In this document: one piece after another, positions 1 through 9,500 of the stretch
Position numbering within the stretch: the first letter of the stretch is position 1
Layout: each line of letters opens with the position of its first letter
Source: Actinomyces massiliensis 4401292
GTDB lineage: Bacteria > Actinomycetota > Actinomycetes > Actinomycetales > Actinomycetaceae
Reading direction: 5' to 3'
DNA: 64,000 nt
NCBI RefSeq assembly: GCF_000269805.1
Contig: NZ_JH711482.1
Coordinates: forward strand, 540,933-604,932
The notes under the pieces: model-generated
Database searches by the model: none
The model's input: only the letters and a program-made list of their open reading frames with translations
What the model was told of the DNA's origin: nothing
Program-made: the position numbers and the translations under genes

Positions 1-2
1 AC

Positions 3-86
3 CGCATCCTCACCCTGCACGCCATGATCCGAAACGGCACCCTCTACAACCCCCAACCAGCCCAACCACTAACCACCACCGCTTGA
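3..86 (+). mobile_element. C-terminal end of a probable transposase (cut by window edge)
   Basis: An open frame runs in from the left edge and stops with TGA at 84-86. Its last 27 residues include LHAMIRNGTLYNP, which resembles the C-terminal tail of IS110-type transposases (usually ending with an AMLRDGTPY-like motif). No start, catalytic residues or inverted repeats can be seen, so the family call is tentative. A transposase here would fit the accessory character of the next 6 kb. Confidence 0.45.
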
Positions 87-413
87 CACACCACATAGGG
101 GCACCCCCCCGTCGCGCCAGCTGCTCGGCTCGTTCCTAATAGACCAAACGGCCATGCTGTCGAAGGTTTGGCAAGATGCATGGCAGCACCGCGTGGCTCA
201 CGGCCTGGGGGCCGAGCCTGGTCTACAGAAGTGGTCAGCGGTGTACAACGGACGCGCTCAAGCGAACCAGCGCCCGTCACAAAACTGGATGATATCGAGT
301 GCGAACGTCTTTCGGGGCCACGAACCCACAGGGCGCACGTCAAGTAGCATGTGTCGAGGATGTTGGTCCGCTCTCAGCCGCATTTATAACATTGCAACGA
401 CGCCTGGGGGTCC
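87..413. other. Intergenic stretch without a supported gene
   Basis: 327 bases between the transposase tail and the phosphopantetheinyl transferase. Short open frames exist on both strands but have no recognisable motifs or ribosome site. The right end is AT-richer, with a TATAAC-like -10 near 384-390, followed by a GGGGGT purine run just before the GTG start at 414. This is probably the promoter of the next gene. Confidence 0.5.
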
Positions 414-1070
414 GTGATCGAACTCGTTAACCCAGATGATGTCGCGGGTGTCAACCGCACGGACGATGTTCTCGATGGAGAGTTGCTCAGCGGAGAGTCC
501 GCGATTATCGCAAAATCCGTCGAGAAGCGTCGCCGTGAGTTCGTCACTGTGTGCGCGTGCGCCCGGGCTGGGCTAAGGATTATGGGTGTTGAACCGATTC
601 CCATCCTTCACTACAGCCAAGGCTGCCCGATTTGGCCAAGCGGATTTGTCGGCAGTATGGCGCACTGTCGCGATTTCCGTGCCGCCGCGGTAGCGCGATC
701 CGCGAACTTCGAAGCAATTGGAATTTATGCCGAACCGCACGAACCTTTGACTAGCAGTCTCATTAATGCAATCGCCATGCCAACGGAAATCCACCTCCTC
801 CCGTCGATCACCAAGATTGGAATAGCCTCGGAGAGGCTGTTGTATTGCACAAAGGAGGCTGTCTACAAACCTTGGCATCCCATCACCAAGCACTACCTAG
901 ATTTCACTGATGTCGCCATCAATCTCAATCCGAACAGAACCTTTACTGCGTCTGGGACGAACGACAGCGACGCCGGCTTACTCGCTCGGATGAGCGGAAG
1001 GCGGGCGGCATCGAAAGGTATAGTTCTCGCGAGCGTATTCGTCCTAGCCGACGACCATCACAGGCCGTAA
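414..1070 (+). CDS. 4'-phosphopantetheinyl transferase (EntD/Sfp type), catalytic Asp replaced
   Basis: Family role: transfers 4'-phosphopantetheine from CoA to a serine of carrier proteins (NRPS, PKS or siderophore synthases). The 218 residues align along the whole EntD-like length: an N-terminal KRRREF block, WPSGFVGSMAHC around residues 73-85, and the C-terminal signature with Lys147-Glu148 (CTKEAVYK). The metal-binding GxDxE motif reads GIYAE: Tyr105 (codon 726-728) replaces the usual Asp, while Glu107 and Glu148 remain. GTG start after a G-rich purine run. Base composition is more AT-rich than in the housekeeping genes, suggesting transfer. It may be inactive or altered in metal use. No carrier-protein gene is visible nearby. 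Confidence 0.82.
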   Translation: MIELVNPDDVAGVNRTDDVLDGELLSGESAIIAKSVEKRRREFVTVCACARAGLRIMGVEPIPILHYSQGCPIWPSGFVGSMAHCRDFRAAAVARSANFEAIGIYAEPHEPLTSSLINAIAMPTEIHLLPSITKIGIASERLLYCTKEAVYKPWHPITKHYLDFTDVAINLNPNRTFTASGTNDSDAGLLARMSGRRAASKGIVLASVFVLADDHHRP

Positions 1071-1139
1071 ACACCACTCATAGGAGGGCTCCACATCCCT
1101 TAACGTACTGACCAACACTCTCGCATACCCTACACCCGT

Positions 1140-1748
1140 TTAGTACCTAAGCCTTTCGGCGGCTTCTCGAGTAAAAAGACCTGGGGCGATCATGCGCCAG
1201 AATGCGTGCAGTCGGTCAAGTATATCGACGTAGTTCGAGTAAATGAGCGAAGACTGCTGCGAGCCGTTAACTCCCGCTGTGAGCGTCTGGGCAACTTCGG
1301 ATGCACTCCAGCAACCCCGAATGTCACCCTCAGAGATTGCCCTATTGCTCAGTTCAGTCACAAAGTTGAGCCAATCATTGAAAGCTATTCGCTGTTCGTC
1401 GTCAAAGCCATGCCCTTCGGTGGTCATACGGACCGATGCGCGGATCAGTGGGTCGGATTGCAGCGCACGGCCGAAGGCAAAGCTCGCATCAATGAGCTGC
1501 TGCGCGGCCGGGACCTGATTGTCGAGTTCAAATCCGCTCACCATCTCGGTTTGCAAAACAACAATCGCCCTGCCTAAAGCAGCTTTTGACTCGAAGTGAA
1601 AATACATCGAACCCTTGGACACGCCGCTGGCAGCAAGAATGTCATCGATCGTCGAGCCCTCATAGCCCTTCGCCGAGAACGTCTCAGCTGCACCGCGCAA
1701 AAGGCGATCCCGCGTCTCGATAGCTCGTGCTTGCTGGGGGGAGGACAT
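1140..1748 (-). CDS. TetR-family regulator, gamma-butyrolactone-receptor (ScbR/ArpA) type
   Basis: 202 residues. The N-terminus (QQARAIETRDRLLRGAAETF) and helix-turn-helix (IDDILAASGVSKGSMYFHF, roughly residues 34-53) match the ScbR/ArpA branch of TetR regulators, which bind gamma-butyrolactone-like signals and control secondary metabolism. The ligand domain is the right length but less distinctive. It converges on the phosphopantetheinyl transferase with a 69-base gap. No palindrome is obvious directly upstream of its own start; the palindrome at 2262-2285 is a candidate site. TetR is secure, the butyrolactone ligand is inferred. Confidence 0.8.
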   Translation of the reverse strand: MSSPQQARAIETRDRLLRGAAETFSAKGYEGSTIDDILAASGVSKGSMYFHFESKAALGRAIVVLQTEMVSGFELDNQVPAAQQLIDASFAFGRALQSDPLIRASVRMTTEGHGFDDEQRIAFNDWLNFVTELSNRAISEGDIRGCWSASEVAQTLTAGVNGSQQSSLIYSNYVDILDRLHAFWRMIAPGLFTREAAERLRY

Positions 1749-2366
1749 AGGTCAAGACTCCGTGATTCATCGAGCACCGAGCGGACCACACATCGGGCTA
1801 AGGCTTCAACTTTCGGGCTGTTGACTGGCCAGACCCACATTCACTCGTGTCGCGACGAGATGACGGCACCCCTGGCAGTGTCTAGATCTAAGGCTATCGC
1901 GGATGCCGCGGGAGCGACCTCTCCGCGACACGCCGTCACGAAGAGCGACAGCGCTGGCCGACACACGGAGGGCCGGCTTGACACCACCGCCCGGGCGGCG
2001 TCGGAGAGGCCGCGCCAACGAGCACCAGCTCCACACATGCTGGCTCCCGAGACCGGCATCGATGCCAGCCCGGTCGAGCCGGTGTCAACGGAGCAGGGGA
2101 CCGAGGTGTTCCGCCACAGGGTCGCGCCGCGTGCCGACACAGCGGTCCAAAGCTGAGGCGCCCTACTCGGCGGCAAACCTGCAGGTGAACGGTGTAACCC
2201 AGTACCGCCGAACCAGCCGCTTCCGCCACTCCGGCAGCCGGACAGCCATCCCGGACTAGACACTAAACCGACTAGATGGTTTAGTATTGATAAAGGTTGG
2301 CACCTCACGGGTTGCCGTGAAGGTCCTGCCTGCCAGAGACGACCGTCGCGAAAGGACACCCGAGAG
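1749..2366. other. Long intergenic region with a perfect palindrome near its right end
   Basis: About 620 bases between two divergent genes. Several overlapping frames are open on both strands, as expected in GC-rich DNA, but none gives a recognisable protein. The only clear structure is the inverted repeat at 2262-2285 and a nearby direct repeat of GACTAGA (2254-2260 and 2270-2276). It may hold decayed coding sequence. Confidence 0.5.
2262..2285. promoter_or_regulatory. Perfect inverted repeat, candidate TetR operator
   Basis: ACTAAACC at 2262-2269 and GGTTTAGT at 2278-2285 are exact reverse complements around an 8-base spacer. It sits about 80 bases before the ATG of the NTF2-like gene, in an AT-richer patch suited to a promoter. 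Arm length and spacing fit a TetR-family operator. The TetR gene at 1140-1748 is the nearest candidate binder; that link is inferred. Confidence 0.55.
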
Positions 2367-2732
2367 ATGAGCACAACCGAGTTCGCTCAGCGCTACCTGG
2401 AGACGTGGACCGAGCCCCAGGCCGAGCGCCGACACGACAACGTGAGGAACACCTGGGCGCCGGACGGGCGGATGGTCGTGTCTTCGATCGGCGCGACCCT
2501 CGTTGGAGTCGAGCAGATCATCGAGCACATCGACCGTGTCCACGAGGACGTGATCGTCGGCAAGGGCGTCGCGTTCTCGTACACGCAGCAGGTCAACGCG
2601 GGAGACGCGACCCTGCTGAGCTCGGCAGTCACCGCCCCTGACGGCACCGTCATGGGCAAGGGCGCGGATGTGATCTTCCGCGACGGCGACGGACGTGTGA
2701 CCGTCGCCTACATGTTCATGGGCCTCGAGTAG
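2367..2732 (+). CDS. NTF2-like / SnoaL-like domain protein
   Basis: 121 residues with the layout of the NTF2-like superfamily: an N-terminal helix (EFAQRYLETWTE), a strand pair around WAPDGRMV, and C-terminal strands ending in FRDGDGRVTVAYMFMG. Members are small cone-shaped binding proteins or isomerases such as polyketide cyclases and steroid isomerases; substrate cannot be read here. Start is an ATG after a GAAAGGA run about 15 bases upstream. The palindrome at 2262-2285 suggests control by a TetR regulator, a common arrangement for this family. Confidence 0.75.
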   Translation: MSTTEFAQRYLETWTEPQAERRHDNVRNTWAPDGRMVVSSIGATLVGVEQIIEHIDRVHEDVIVGKGVAFSYTQQVNAGDATLLSSAVTAPDGTVMGKGADVIFRDGDGRVTVAYMFMGLE

Positions 2733-2788
2733 CACTTAGCCGATGCGCCCTGACGGTCAGAACCACTGCCAACCGTCATGGCGCGGAC

Positions 2789-3448
2789 GTGAGGCAGCAT
2801 CGCGCGAAACCTTGTGGAGGCCCGCGTTGCGGTATGCGGCGTCATCCGCGTACCACGCGGGAGTTCGTTTGGGACCCGCGGACAGAAACAGTCGGACCCT
2901 TTCCCATCGGGGGAACACGGGCAATCGGCAAGACGATATCCACCATCACGATGTCCGCCATCATCCAGGGGGCCGTACTCATCGGGGCCGTCCTCACCAG
3001 GTCGCTGCCCGTGAGCGCACCCCAGATCCTGATATGCCTGCCGCTCATCGTGCTGTCCGCCGTAGCCGCCGCTCCTCTAGGCTTCCTCATGGGCTCTATG
3101 ACCCGAGGGCTCTACAGCGTGATGATCACCTACCTGGCAGCCCTGCCCCTTCTCCTCACGGGCGGCTCCTTCTTCCCCCTGGACTGGCTCCCCCGCTGGG
3201 CCCAGGCGATTCAGCTGGTCCTGCCCACGTACTGGGCGGGGCACCTGACCCGCTGGGCGCTGGCGGGCGACCCGGCCTGGGAGGTAGGCAGCGTCTTCGC
3301 ACCGGCTCTGGCCGTGGGGATCCTCACGGTGTGGGCCGTTGGCGGACTCGTCGTGGTCCCCACGGTCATCCGCCGCTCCTTCCGCAGGGAGAGCATCGGT
3401 ACCCTGTCCCGCATGCAGTCCGCCATCCGCTCGCAGTCGGGCCTGTAA
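2789..3448 (+). pseudogene. ABC-2 type transporter permease, 5'-truncated
   Basis: The C-terminal part is clear: several hydrophobic helices (IIQGAVLIGAVLT, LIVLSAVAAAPLGFLMGSM, VMITYLAALPLLLTGGSFFP) and the LPTYWAGHLTRWAL stretch typical of ABC-2 permeases. About 180 residues of a usual 250-380 are recognisable. Upstream of about 2840 the frame loses similarity and no ATPase gene precedes it. An internal ATG at 2951 could start a 165-residue remnant. It ends by overlapping the HTH gene (TAATG), a frequent ABC-exporter/regulator layout. Most likely the 5' half and the ATPase were deleted. Confidence 0.65.
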
Positions 3449-3672
3449 TGGCCGAGGAGAACGTCCACAACCGGATCGCGGTCCTACGCGCCGACCGCAG
3501 GGTCAGCCGCCGCGAACTCGCAGAGGCGCTGGGCGTCCATTATCAAACGGTGGGCTACCTGGAGCGCGGGGAGTACGCCCCATCCCTCCACCTGGCCCTG
3601 CGCATCGCCCGGTACTTCGACGTGCCTGTGGAATCGGTCTTCTCCTTGGAGGAGTTCCCCCGCCTCCGGTGA
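3448..3672 (+). CDS. Small XRE-family HTH regulator
   Basis: 74 residues, essentially one Cro/CI-type helix-turn-helix: RIAVLRADRRVSRRELAEALG, then VHYQTVGYLERGEYAPSLHLAL, then FDVPVESVFS. This is the short stand-alone class often found with ABC-2 exporters. Its ATG overlaps the stop of the permease remnant by one base, so it was probably translated together with it. It appears intact although the transporter is not. Confidence 0.85.
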   Translation: MAEENVHNRIAVLRADRRVSRRELAEALGVHYQTVGYLERGEYAPSLHLALRIARYFDVPVESVFSLEEFPRLR

Positions 3673-3782
3673 GATGGAAGTGAGCACTCCGCCCCAAAGG
3701 ATCAATCCTCGCCGGACAGACGCCGTCTTCCGAGCGCGCACAGAACCTCTACCTCGAAGAACCGGGAGCGCGGTCAGAAGGA

Positions 3783-5249
3783 TCACTCCTGCCGAGCCTC
3801 ATGGGGGATCCAGCGGATGGCGAGAATGCCCAGAGAGCCGCAGATAATCGCGGCTACGGCACCGACGGCGTGAAAGCCGTTGAGGAACGCCGACTGGGCA
3901 TGGTCGAAAGCAGCCGAGCCGACTCCCGAGGCTTCGACGACCTCCCCTATGCCGGTTTCCGTACCGTCATAGGTGGCACGGAATACAACAGTGAGGAGCG
4001 ACCCGAGCAGTGCGATGCCCAGCGCGTTGCCGATTTCGTTGCTGGTCTCAGCAATCGCACCCGCCGCTCCGGCGCGCGATTCGGGCACAGCCCCCACGGC
4101 GGTATCAGCGACGAGGCTGAACGAGATGCCGAATCCAATACCGGCGACCACGGTCGACGTCATGTAGAAGATGGGGCCGGTAGCGGTACTGGTCAGGAGG
4201 AGCAGGAGCATACCCGCAGCCATGGAGAAGTGGCAGAGGATCAGCGCCGCGCGAGCACCCGCATATTCGACGAAATGAGGAGTGAACACGCTCGAGAGAG
4301 TGAGGACTATCGCTCCCGGGATCGCTAGTACCGCGGCATGCAGAACGGTGTATCCGAGGACGAACTGGAGATAAGTCATACTCAGATACGCCGCGGCCGA
4401 CCACACGAAGAGTGAGAGAAGTCCGGTCAGGACAGCAACGGCAAATACGCGCTCTTCGAACAGGCGGACATCGAGCAGAGGATCCTCGAGCCTTTTCTGC
4501 CACACGAAGAATATGACCAGAATTATAATGCCGACCATCACGAGTGTGACATTGAGTCGATCAACGCCATAAGTCGCGGCATGCTTGACGCCGTAAATCG
4601 CAAGCAGAAGACCAGTCGCCGACAGGACGATACTGAGAATGTCTATTCGTCCCGGCCTCGAGCCATGGACCTCTTTGAGCAGAATCGGCGCGAGGCACAG
4701 GAACACGACGATGACGGGAACGTTGATGAGAAATACGGATCCCCACCAGAAGCGATTCAGCATCACCCCGCCGACAATCGGCCCGATGACGAATCCGGCG
4801 GAAAATGTTGCGGCGAAGACTCCAATCGCTCGCGCCCGCCGCACTGCGTCGGAAAATAATTCACTGATGACGGCGAGGCATGACGGAAGCAGAGTGGCGC
4901 CCCCGAGCCCCATGAGAGCGCGAGTGCCGATCAGAATTTCGGGGGAAGAGGCGAAAGCGCTGCATGTCGAGCCCACTCCGAATGCGGACGCTCCAATGAG
5001 AAGCAGCTTCTTTCGCCCAAACCGATCTCCGAGATTCCCGAAAGTAACCAGAAGGGAGCCGACCGTAAATCCGTAAATATCGAGAATCCACAGGCTCTGC
5101 TCCGTGGTCGGCTGGATCGCCTCATTAATGCTGGGCATTGCCAGGAAAAGGATTGAACCATCCATGGCAACGACGAGCACGGGCCCGAGCGTTGCGATGA
5201 GACCCAACCACGACTGGAGCGGGGCGCGCACCCTCGCATCCTCACTCAT
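3783..5249 (-). CDS. MFS drug exporter, DHA2 (14-helix) family
   Basis: 488 residues with hydrophobic segments spaced as in 14-helix EmrB/QacA/SmvA-type proton antiporters. Motif A appears as GNLGDRFGRKKLL after helix 2, and motif C as GFVIGPIVGGVM in helix 5. An acidic residue lies in helix 1 (VAMDGSILF), as in QacA/SmvA-like pumps. ATG at 5249 is preferred over the in-frame GTG at 5258. It is divergent from an XRE/MmyB regulator at 5555, the likely controller. Probable role is efflux of cationic or hydrophobic compounds; substrate unknown. Confidence 0.88.
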   Translation of the reverse strand: MSEDARVRAPLQSWLGLIATLGPVLVVAMDGSILFLAMPSINEAIQPTTEQSLWILDIYGFTVGSLLVTFGNLGDRFGRKKLLLIGASAFGVGSTCSAFASSPEILIGTRALMGLGGATLLPSCLAVISELFSDAVRRARAIGVFAATFSAGFVIGPIVGGVMLNRFWWGSVFLINVPVIVVFLCLAPILLKEVHGSRPGRIDILSIVLSATGLLLAIYGVKHAATYGVDRLNVTLVMVGIIILVIFFVWQKRLEDPLLDVRLFEERVFAVAVLTGLLSLFVWSAAAYLSMTYLQFVLGYTVLHAAVLAIPGAIVLTLSSVFTPHFVEYAGARAALILCHFSMAAGMLLLLLTSTATGPIFYMTSTVVAGIGFGISFSLVADTAVGAVPESRAGAAGAIAETSNEIGNALGIALLGSLLTVVFRATYDGTETGIGEVVEASGVGSAAFDHAQSAFLNGFHAVGAVAAIICGSLGILAIRWIPHEARQE

Positions 5250-5554
5250 TGCCCTCACCCGCCCCTTGCTGGCCCTCGCCGATATTCATATCGCCCATGC
5301 TTCGCGGCGGCTCGGGAAGCCGGCAAGACCATAGTCATGTGTACTCGAGCCATGTGCACCCACGCCGGTGGACGCCTTCAGCGCGACCCTCCTTGGCACA
5401 TGCACGCGCCCCGGCCCCCCATCAACCGGCATGCAGATGCGATGAGCCGTGGGATATGGCGACATCCGGAGGGATGCCCCGCATCCTCGGGTATACCCGC
5501 CAGGGACATCCAGGCGAGCCCATCGGCGGCGCATCCGCAGCTAGTCTGGAAAGC
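5250..5554. other. Divergent promoter region with a direct repeat
   Basis: 305 bases between the divergent exporter and regulator genes. CATGTGTAC at 5336-5344 and CATGTGCAC at 5351-5359 form a 15-base-period direct repeat, a plausible binding site for the XRE regulator. No gene is supported in this stretch. Confidence 0.45.
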
Positions 5555-6466
5555 ATGAGAGGCGAGACTCTGGGGACTTTCCTCAAGACCCGGCGCGACA
5601 AAACCGTTCCAGAGTCGATTGGTTTGGACCCTGGGAGCGCGCCAAGACGCGTACCCGGCCTACGGCGCGAGGAACTGGCCCGGCTGGCAGGAGTGAGCGT
5701 CGGTTACTACACGAGGATCGAGCAGGATCAGACGGGGACGGCATCGACGCAGGTCCTCAACGCGCTGGCATCGGTCATGCGTCTCGATGACGTCGAACGA
5801 ACGCATCTTTACAACCTGGCTCATTCGAATTCTCCCTCACGAATGATCCGTGAAGCACCGGAGAAACCTCATCGCCGTGTCCTATCGCTTTTCGAATCAT
5901 TGCACGAAGCCATCCCCGCCGTCATCCTAGGACGACGGGGCGACATCCTCGCCTGGAACCGATCTGGCCATGAGCTCCTGTTCGAGAATCTGCCGTTCGA
6001 GGCACCGACGGACATAGATCAACGCCCCTGCGTGCCACGGCTGTTCTTTCTCGATCCGCGCATGCGCGACCTCTACAGTAACTGGGAAGAATTGGCGCGC
6101 ATTCACGTTGCTTATCTTCGACTCACCTCGGGACGTTATCCGAATGACGCCCATCTTGCCGACCTCATCGGAGATCTGTCGACGAAAAGCGATGATTTCG
6201 TGAGTCTCTGGGAAGAAGGAGACGTCGCCGATTGCACGGTGGGTAGGATGCTTCTGTCCCACCCGATGCTAGGCCCTTTGGACGTGGACTATCAGGTGTG
6301 GCTGCAACCGGAATCGCCAGATCATCGCCTTGAGGTTTACACACCGAACAACTCCGCTACGCGAGATGCACTCGCCTTCTTCCCGATGGTTTCGATTCCT
6401 CACGCTCCCCTGCACACGACCAGAGAGCCATGCCCGCCGGACGAGGGGCATCGTGAGAAACCGTGA
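5555..6466 (+). CDS. XRE-family regulator with MmyB-like ligand domain
   Basis: 303 residues. Residues 1-80 hold the HTH, with the family hallmark PGLRREELARLAGVSVGYYTRIEQ; residues 100-275 match the MmyB-like PAS-type domain (AWNRSGHELL, FFLDPRMRDLYSNWEE, LDVDYQVWLQP) that can bind fatty-acid-like ligands. The ATG at 5555 is chosen because homology begins there; upstream in-frame sequence is intergenic. Such regulators commonly control a divergent neighbour, here the DHA2 exporter. Confidence 0.88.
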   Translation: MRGETLGTFLKTRRDKTVPESIGLDPGSAPRRVPGLRREELARLAGVSVGYYTRIEQDQTGTASTQVLNALASVMRLDDVERTHLYNLAHSNSPSRMIREAPEKPHRRVLSLFESLHEAIPAVILGRRGDILAWNRSGHELLFENLPFEAPTDIDQRPCVPRLFFLDPRMRDLYSNWEELARIHVAYLRLTSGRYPNDAHLADLIGDLSTKSDDFVSLWEEGDVADCTVGRMLLSHPMLGPLDVDYQVWLQPESPDHRLEVYTPNNSATRDALAFFPMVSIPHAPLHTTREPCPPDEGHREKP

Positions 6467-6534
6467 GAGGCACAGCGGCCGGCAAGCGAGCAGTGCCCGC
6501 AGAGCGACGCGCCCGCTGGCGCGGGCCCGGGTCG

Positions 6535-9500
6535 TTACAGCAGATCTGCGGCCAGGTCGAGCGGGGTGCCGAAGCGGTGGCTGGTGACCGCCACCGCCTG
6601 CTCGCGCAGGAAGACCAGCATCTCGGTATGCGGGCAGGCCGTCACGGCACCCGTGTAAAGGGCGATGTCGGGGCTGCCATTGGTCAGACGACTCGCCTCT
6701 CGCCACCGGGATTCAGCCGTCTCCTCCCGCGGCCCCAGGACGCGCACGCGCAGCCCGAGTGCCTCAGAAGCCGCCAGGTCCGCCAGTCGCGCACTCCACA
6801 CGCCCGGCGCCTCAACCTCCACATCGACATCGGCTGCGGCCAGCGCATCCGCGAGTTCAGCGGGAAGCTCGTCGGCCACGGACAGACTCACGTAAGCGCC
6901 CGCCAGCACGCCGGCAGCCGCAACGCGCACCAGGTCGGCGGGATGGGTGCCGCCGGCCGCCCGCACGACAACGGGCGTGGGCCGGTAGCGCAGCACATTG
7001 CGCTCGCAGGCAAGCCCAGTGACATCTCGAGCCACGCCGTACTCCGCGCTCCAGGCCTCGGCGTCGGCCACAAGTGCACGGCGAAGCCGCGCCATATCCT
7101 GGCGGTCCAGGTGCGTGCGCACGGCGTCGTAGAGCTTGGAAACGCGCGTGTCCAAGGTTGTCGCCAAGTCGTGGCGGCCCTGATATGCGGCCTCGTGGTC
7201 CTGGCCGGCAGCCGGCACGACCTCGCCCAGGCCGAGCAGGTAGGAGGGCCCACCGGCCTTGGTCGTGGAGCCGATGGCCGAGCGCTTCCACCCGCCGAAG
7301 GGCTGACGACGCACGATCGCACCGGTGATGCCGCGATTGACGTAGAGGTTCCCGGCCTCAACGGCCTCCAACCAGACGGCGAGCTCATCGGCGTCAAGGG
7401 TGTGCAGCCCCGAGGTCAGTCCGTAATCGACAGCGTTGACGGCGTCGATGGCCTCCTGGAGGGTATCCACCCGCATGACGCCCAGGACCGGGGCGAAGTA
7501 CTCGGTGAGATGGAACTCGCTGCCCGGCACAACACCGACACGGATACCGGGCCGCCACAGTCCGTCTCCCAGGTCCCGCGGAGCCAGCACCCAGTGCTCG
7601 TCGGCCCCCAGCGCGGTCAGTCCCCTCAGCGCCTTCTCGTCGTCGGGCACGACGACCGGTCCTACCTGGGAATCGAGATGCTCGGGACCACGGACTCGCA
7701 GGGAAGCGGTGGCGTCCACGAGCTGGCGGGCGATGCGCTCCGAGGCGCCTGCCGATCCGACCAGAATGAGCAGAGAGCTCGCCGAGCACTTCTGCCCGGC
7801 GTGAGCGAAGGCGGAGGCAACCACATCGCGCACCGCAAGATCCGGATCAGCCGAAGGGGTGACTATCAGGGCGTTCTTTCCGCTGGTCTCCCCCAGCAGG
7901 CGCATATTCGGCTTCCAGGAGCGGAAGAGCCGTGCAGTGTCGTAGGAGCCGGTGAGTACCACGCGATCCACCAGCTCATGCGTCACCAGGTGACGCGAGA
8001 CATCGCCGTCGTCCAACGGGGCGAGGACCACAAGATCCTCCGGCAGACCCGCATCGTGAAAGGCGCGCACGAGTTCGGCGGCACAGCGCTTGGCGGGCGG
8101 CGCCGGTTTGAGAATGACGGCGCTGCCAGCGGCCAGGGCCGCCGCCACTCCCCCGGTGGGGATCGCCAGCGGGAAGTTCCACGGCGAGGCGACCACGGTC
8201 AGGCCGGCCGGCACGAAGCGGGCGCCGGCCATGTGGGCCGGATCGTGCAGGAGCAGAGAGGTCTCGGCATAGTGGCGGCAGAAGTCGATGGCCTCGCTGA
8301 CTTCGGGGTCGGACCGGTCGATGGTCTTGCCGGTTTCCGAGGCGGCGACCTCAATGAGCTCCCCGCGGCGGGCGGCCAGGACATCTCCGACCCGGTTCAG
8401 CATGGCCGCGCGCTCGGCAGGGTCACGGCGCTGCCAGGCCGTCGCAGCGGCGGCTGTCGCCTTCACGACGGCGTCGACCTGCGCGACGGAGACCATGCGG
8501 GCGGCGATCGCCTCGACCCGGGCCGCACCTCGAACAGAGGTCGGCACGGCAGCGGCGATGTCGCGGGCCCATCGCCGGTTGGCGGACAAGGACGGGTCCG
8601 AGTCCGGAGTCGAGACGAAGGGACTCCGGATACCGTCGCCGGACACGGCGGTGGCAGTGGGAAGACCCGCCTCGCGCTCGGCGAGGCGATCCTGGAGCCG
8701 ATTGGGAGCCGGCACGGAGGCGTCGGGATCGAGATCGGCCAAGGCCGCCAGGAAGCGCCCTTCCTCGCGAGCGAAGACGGTCGCATCCGAGGCCAGGTCG
8801 AACACCCCGGACATGAAGTTGTCCGGAGCGGCATTCTCCTCAAGACGGCGTACGAGATAGGAGATGGCGACGTCGAACTCGTCCGGGTCGACCACGGGCA
8901 CGTACAGCAGAAGATGACCGGTGTCGTGACGCACCACCTCCTGCAGTCCGGTCGCCATGCCCGCCAGCATCTCGAACTCGACGTCGTCCGCGACGCCGCG
9001 AGCGGCCCGCAGCTCATAGGCGAAGGCGATGTCGAACAGGTTCTGACCCGCCACACCGAGGCGGATGGCACGGGCGCGCTCAGGGGTCATGGCCCAGCTC
9101 AGAATGCGCTTGTAGTTGGTGTCTGTGGCCTGCTTGGTCGGCCACGTGGTCAGCTCCCAGCCGTGGATCTGGGCGTCGACCCTCTCCATGGACAGGTTGG
9201 CCCCCTTGACCACCCGCACCTTGATGCGAGAACCACCGGAGTCCACACGAGCAGTCGCCCATTCCTGAAGACGCTCCATGGCGGCCAGGGAGTCGGGCAG
9301 GTAGGCCTGCAGCACAATGCCCGCCTCGTAGTCGGTCAGATCCTCCTGGTCGAGGATGGCGGTGAATACCGCAATGGTCAGGTCGAGGTCCTTGTAGTCC
9401 TCCATGTCGAGGTTGAGGAAGGTGCCGTGATCACGGGCCAAGCGGTACAGAGGCGAGAGCACGTCCACACCGTGGGCGACGACCTCATCGAAGCCCCACG

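Noticed and set aside
154-417. 87-residue plus-strand frame before the PPTase
   Set aside because: No family pattern and no ribosome site; its end overlaps the PPTase start.
1841-2374. Minus-strand frame of 177 residues in the gap before the NTF2 gene
   Set aside because: No domain, no ribosome site, and it would run through the palindrome and the NTF2 promoter.
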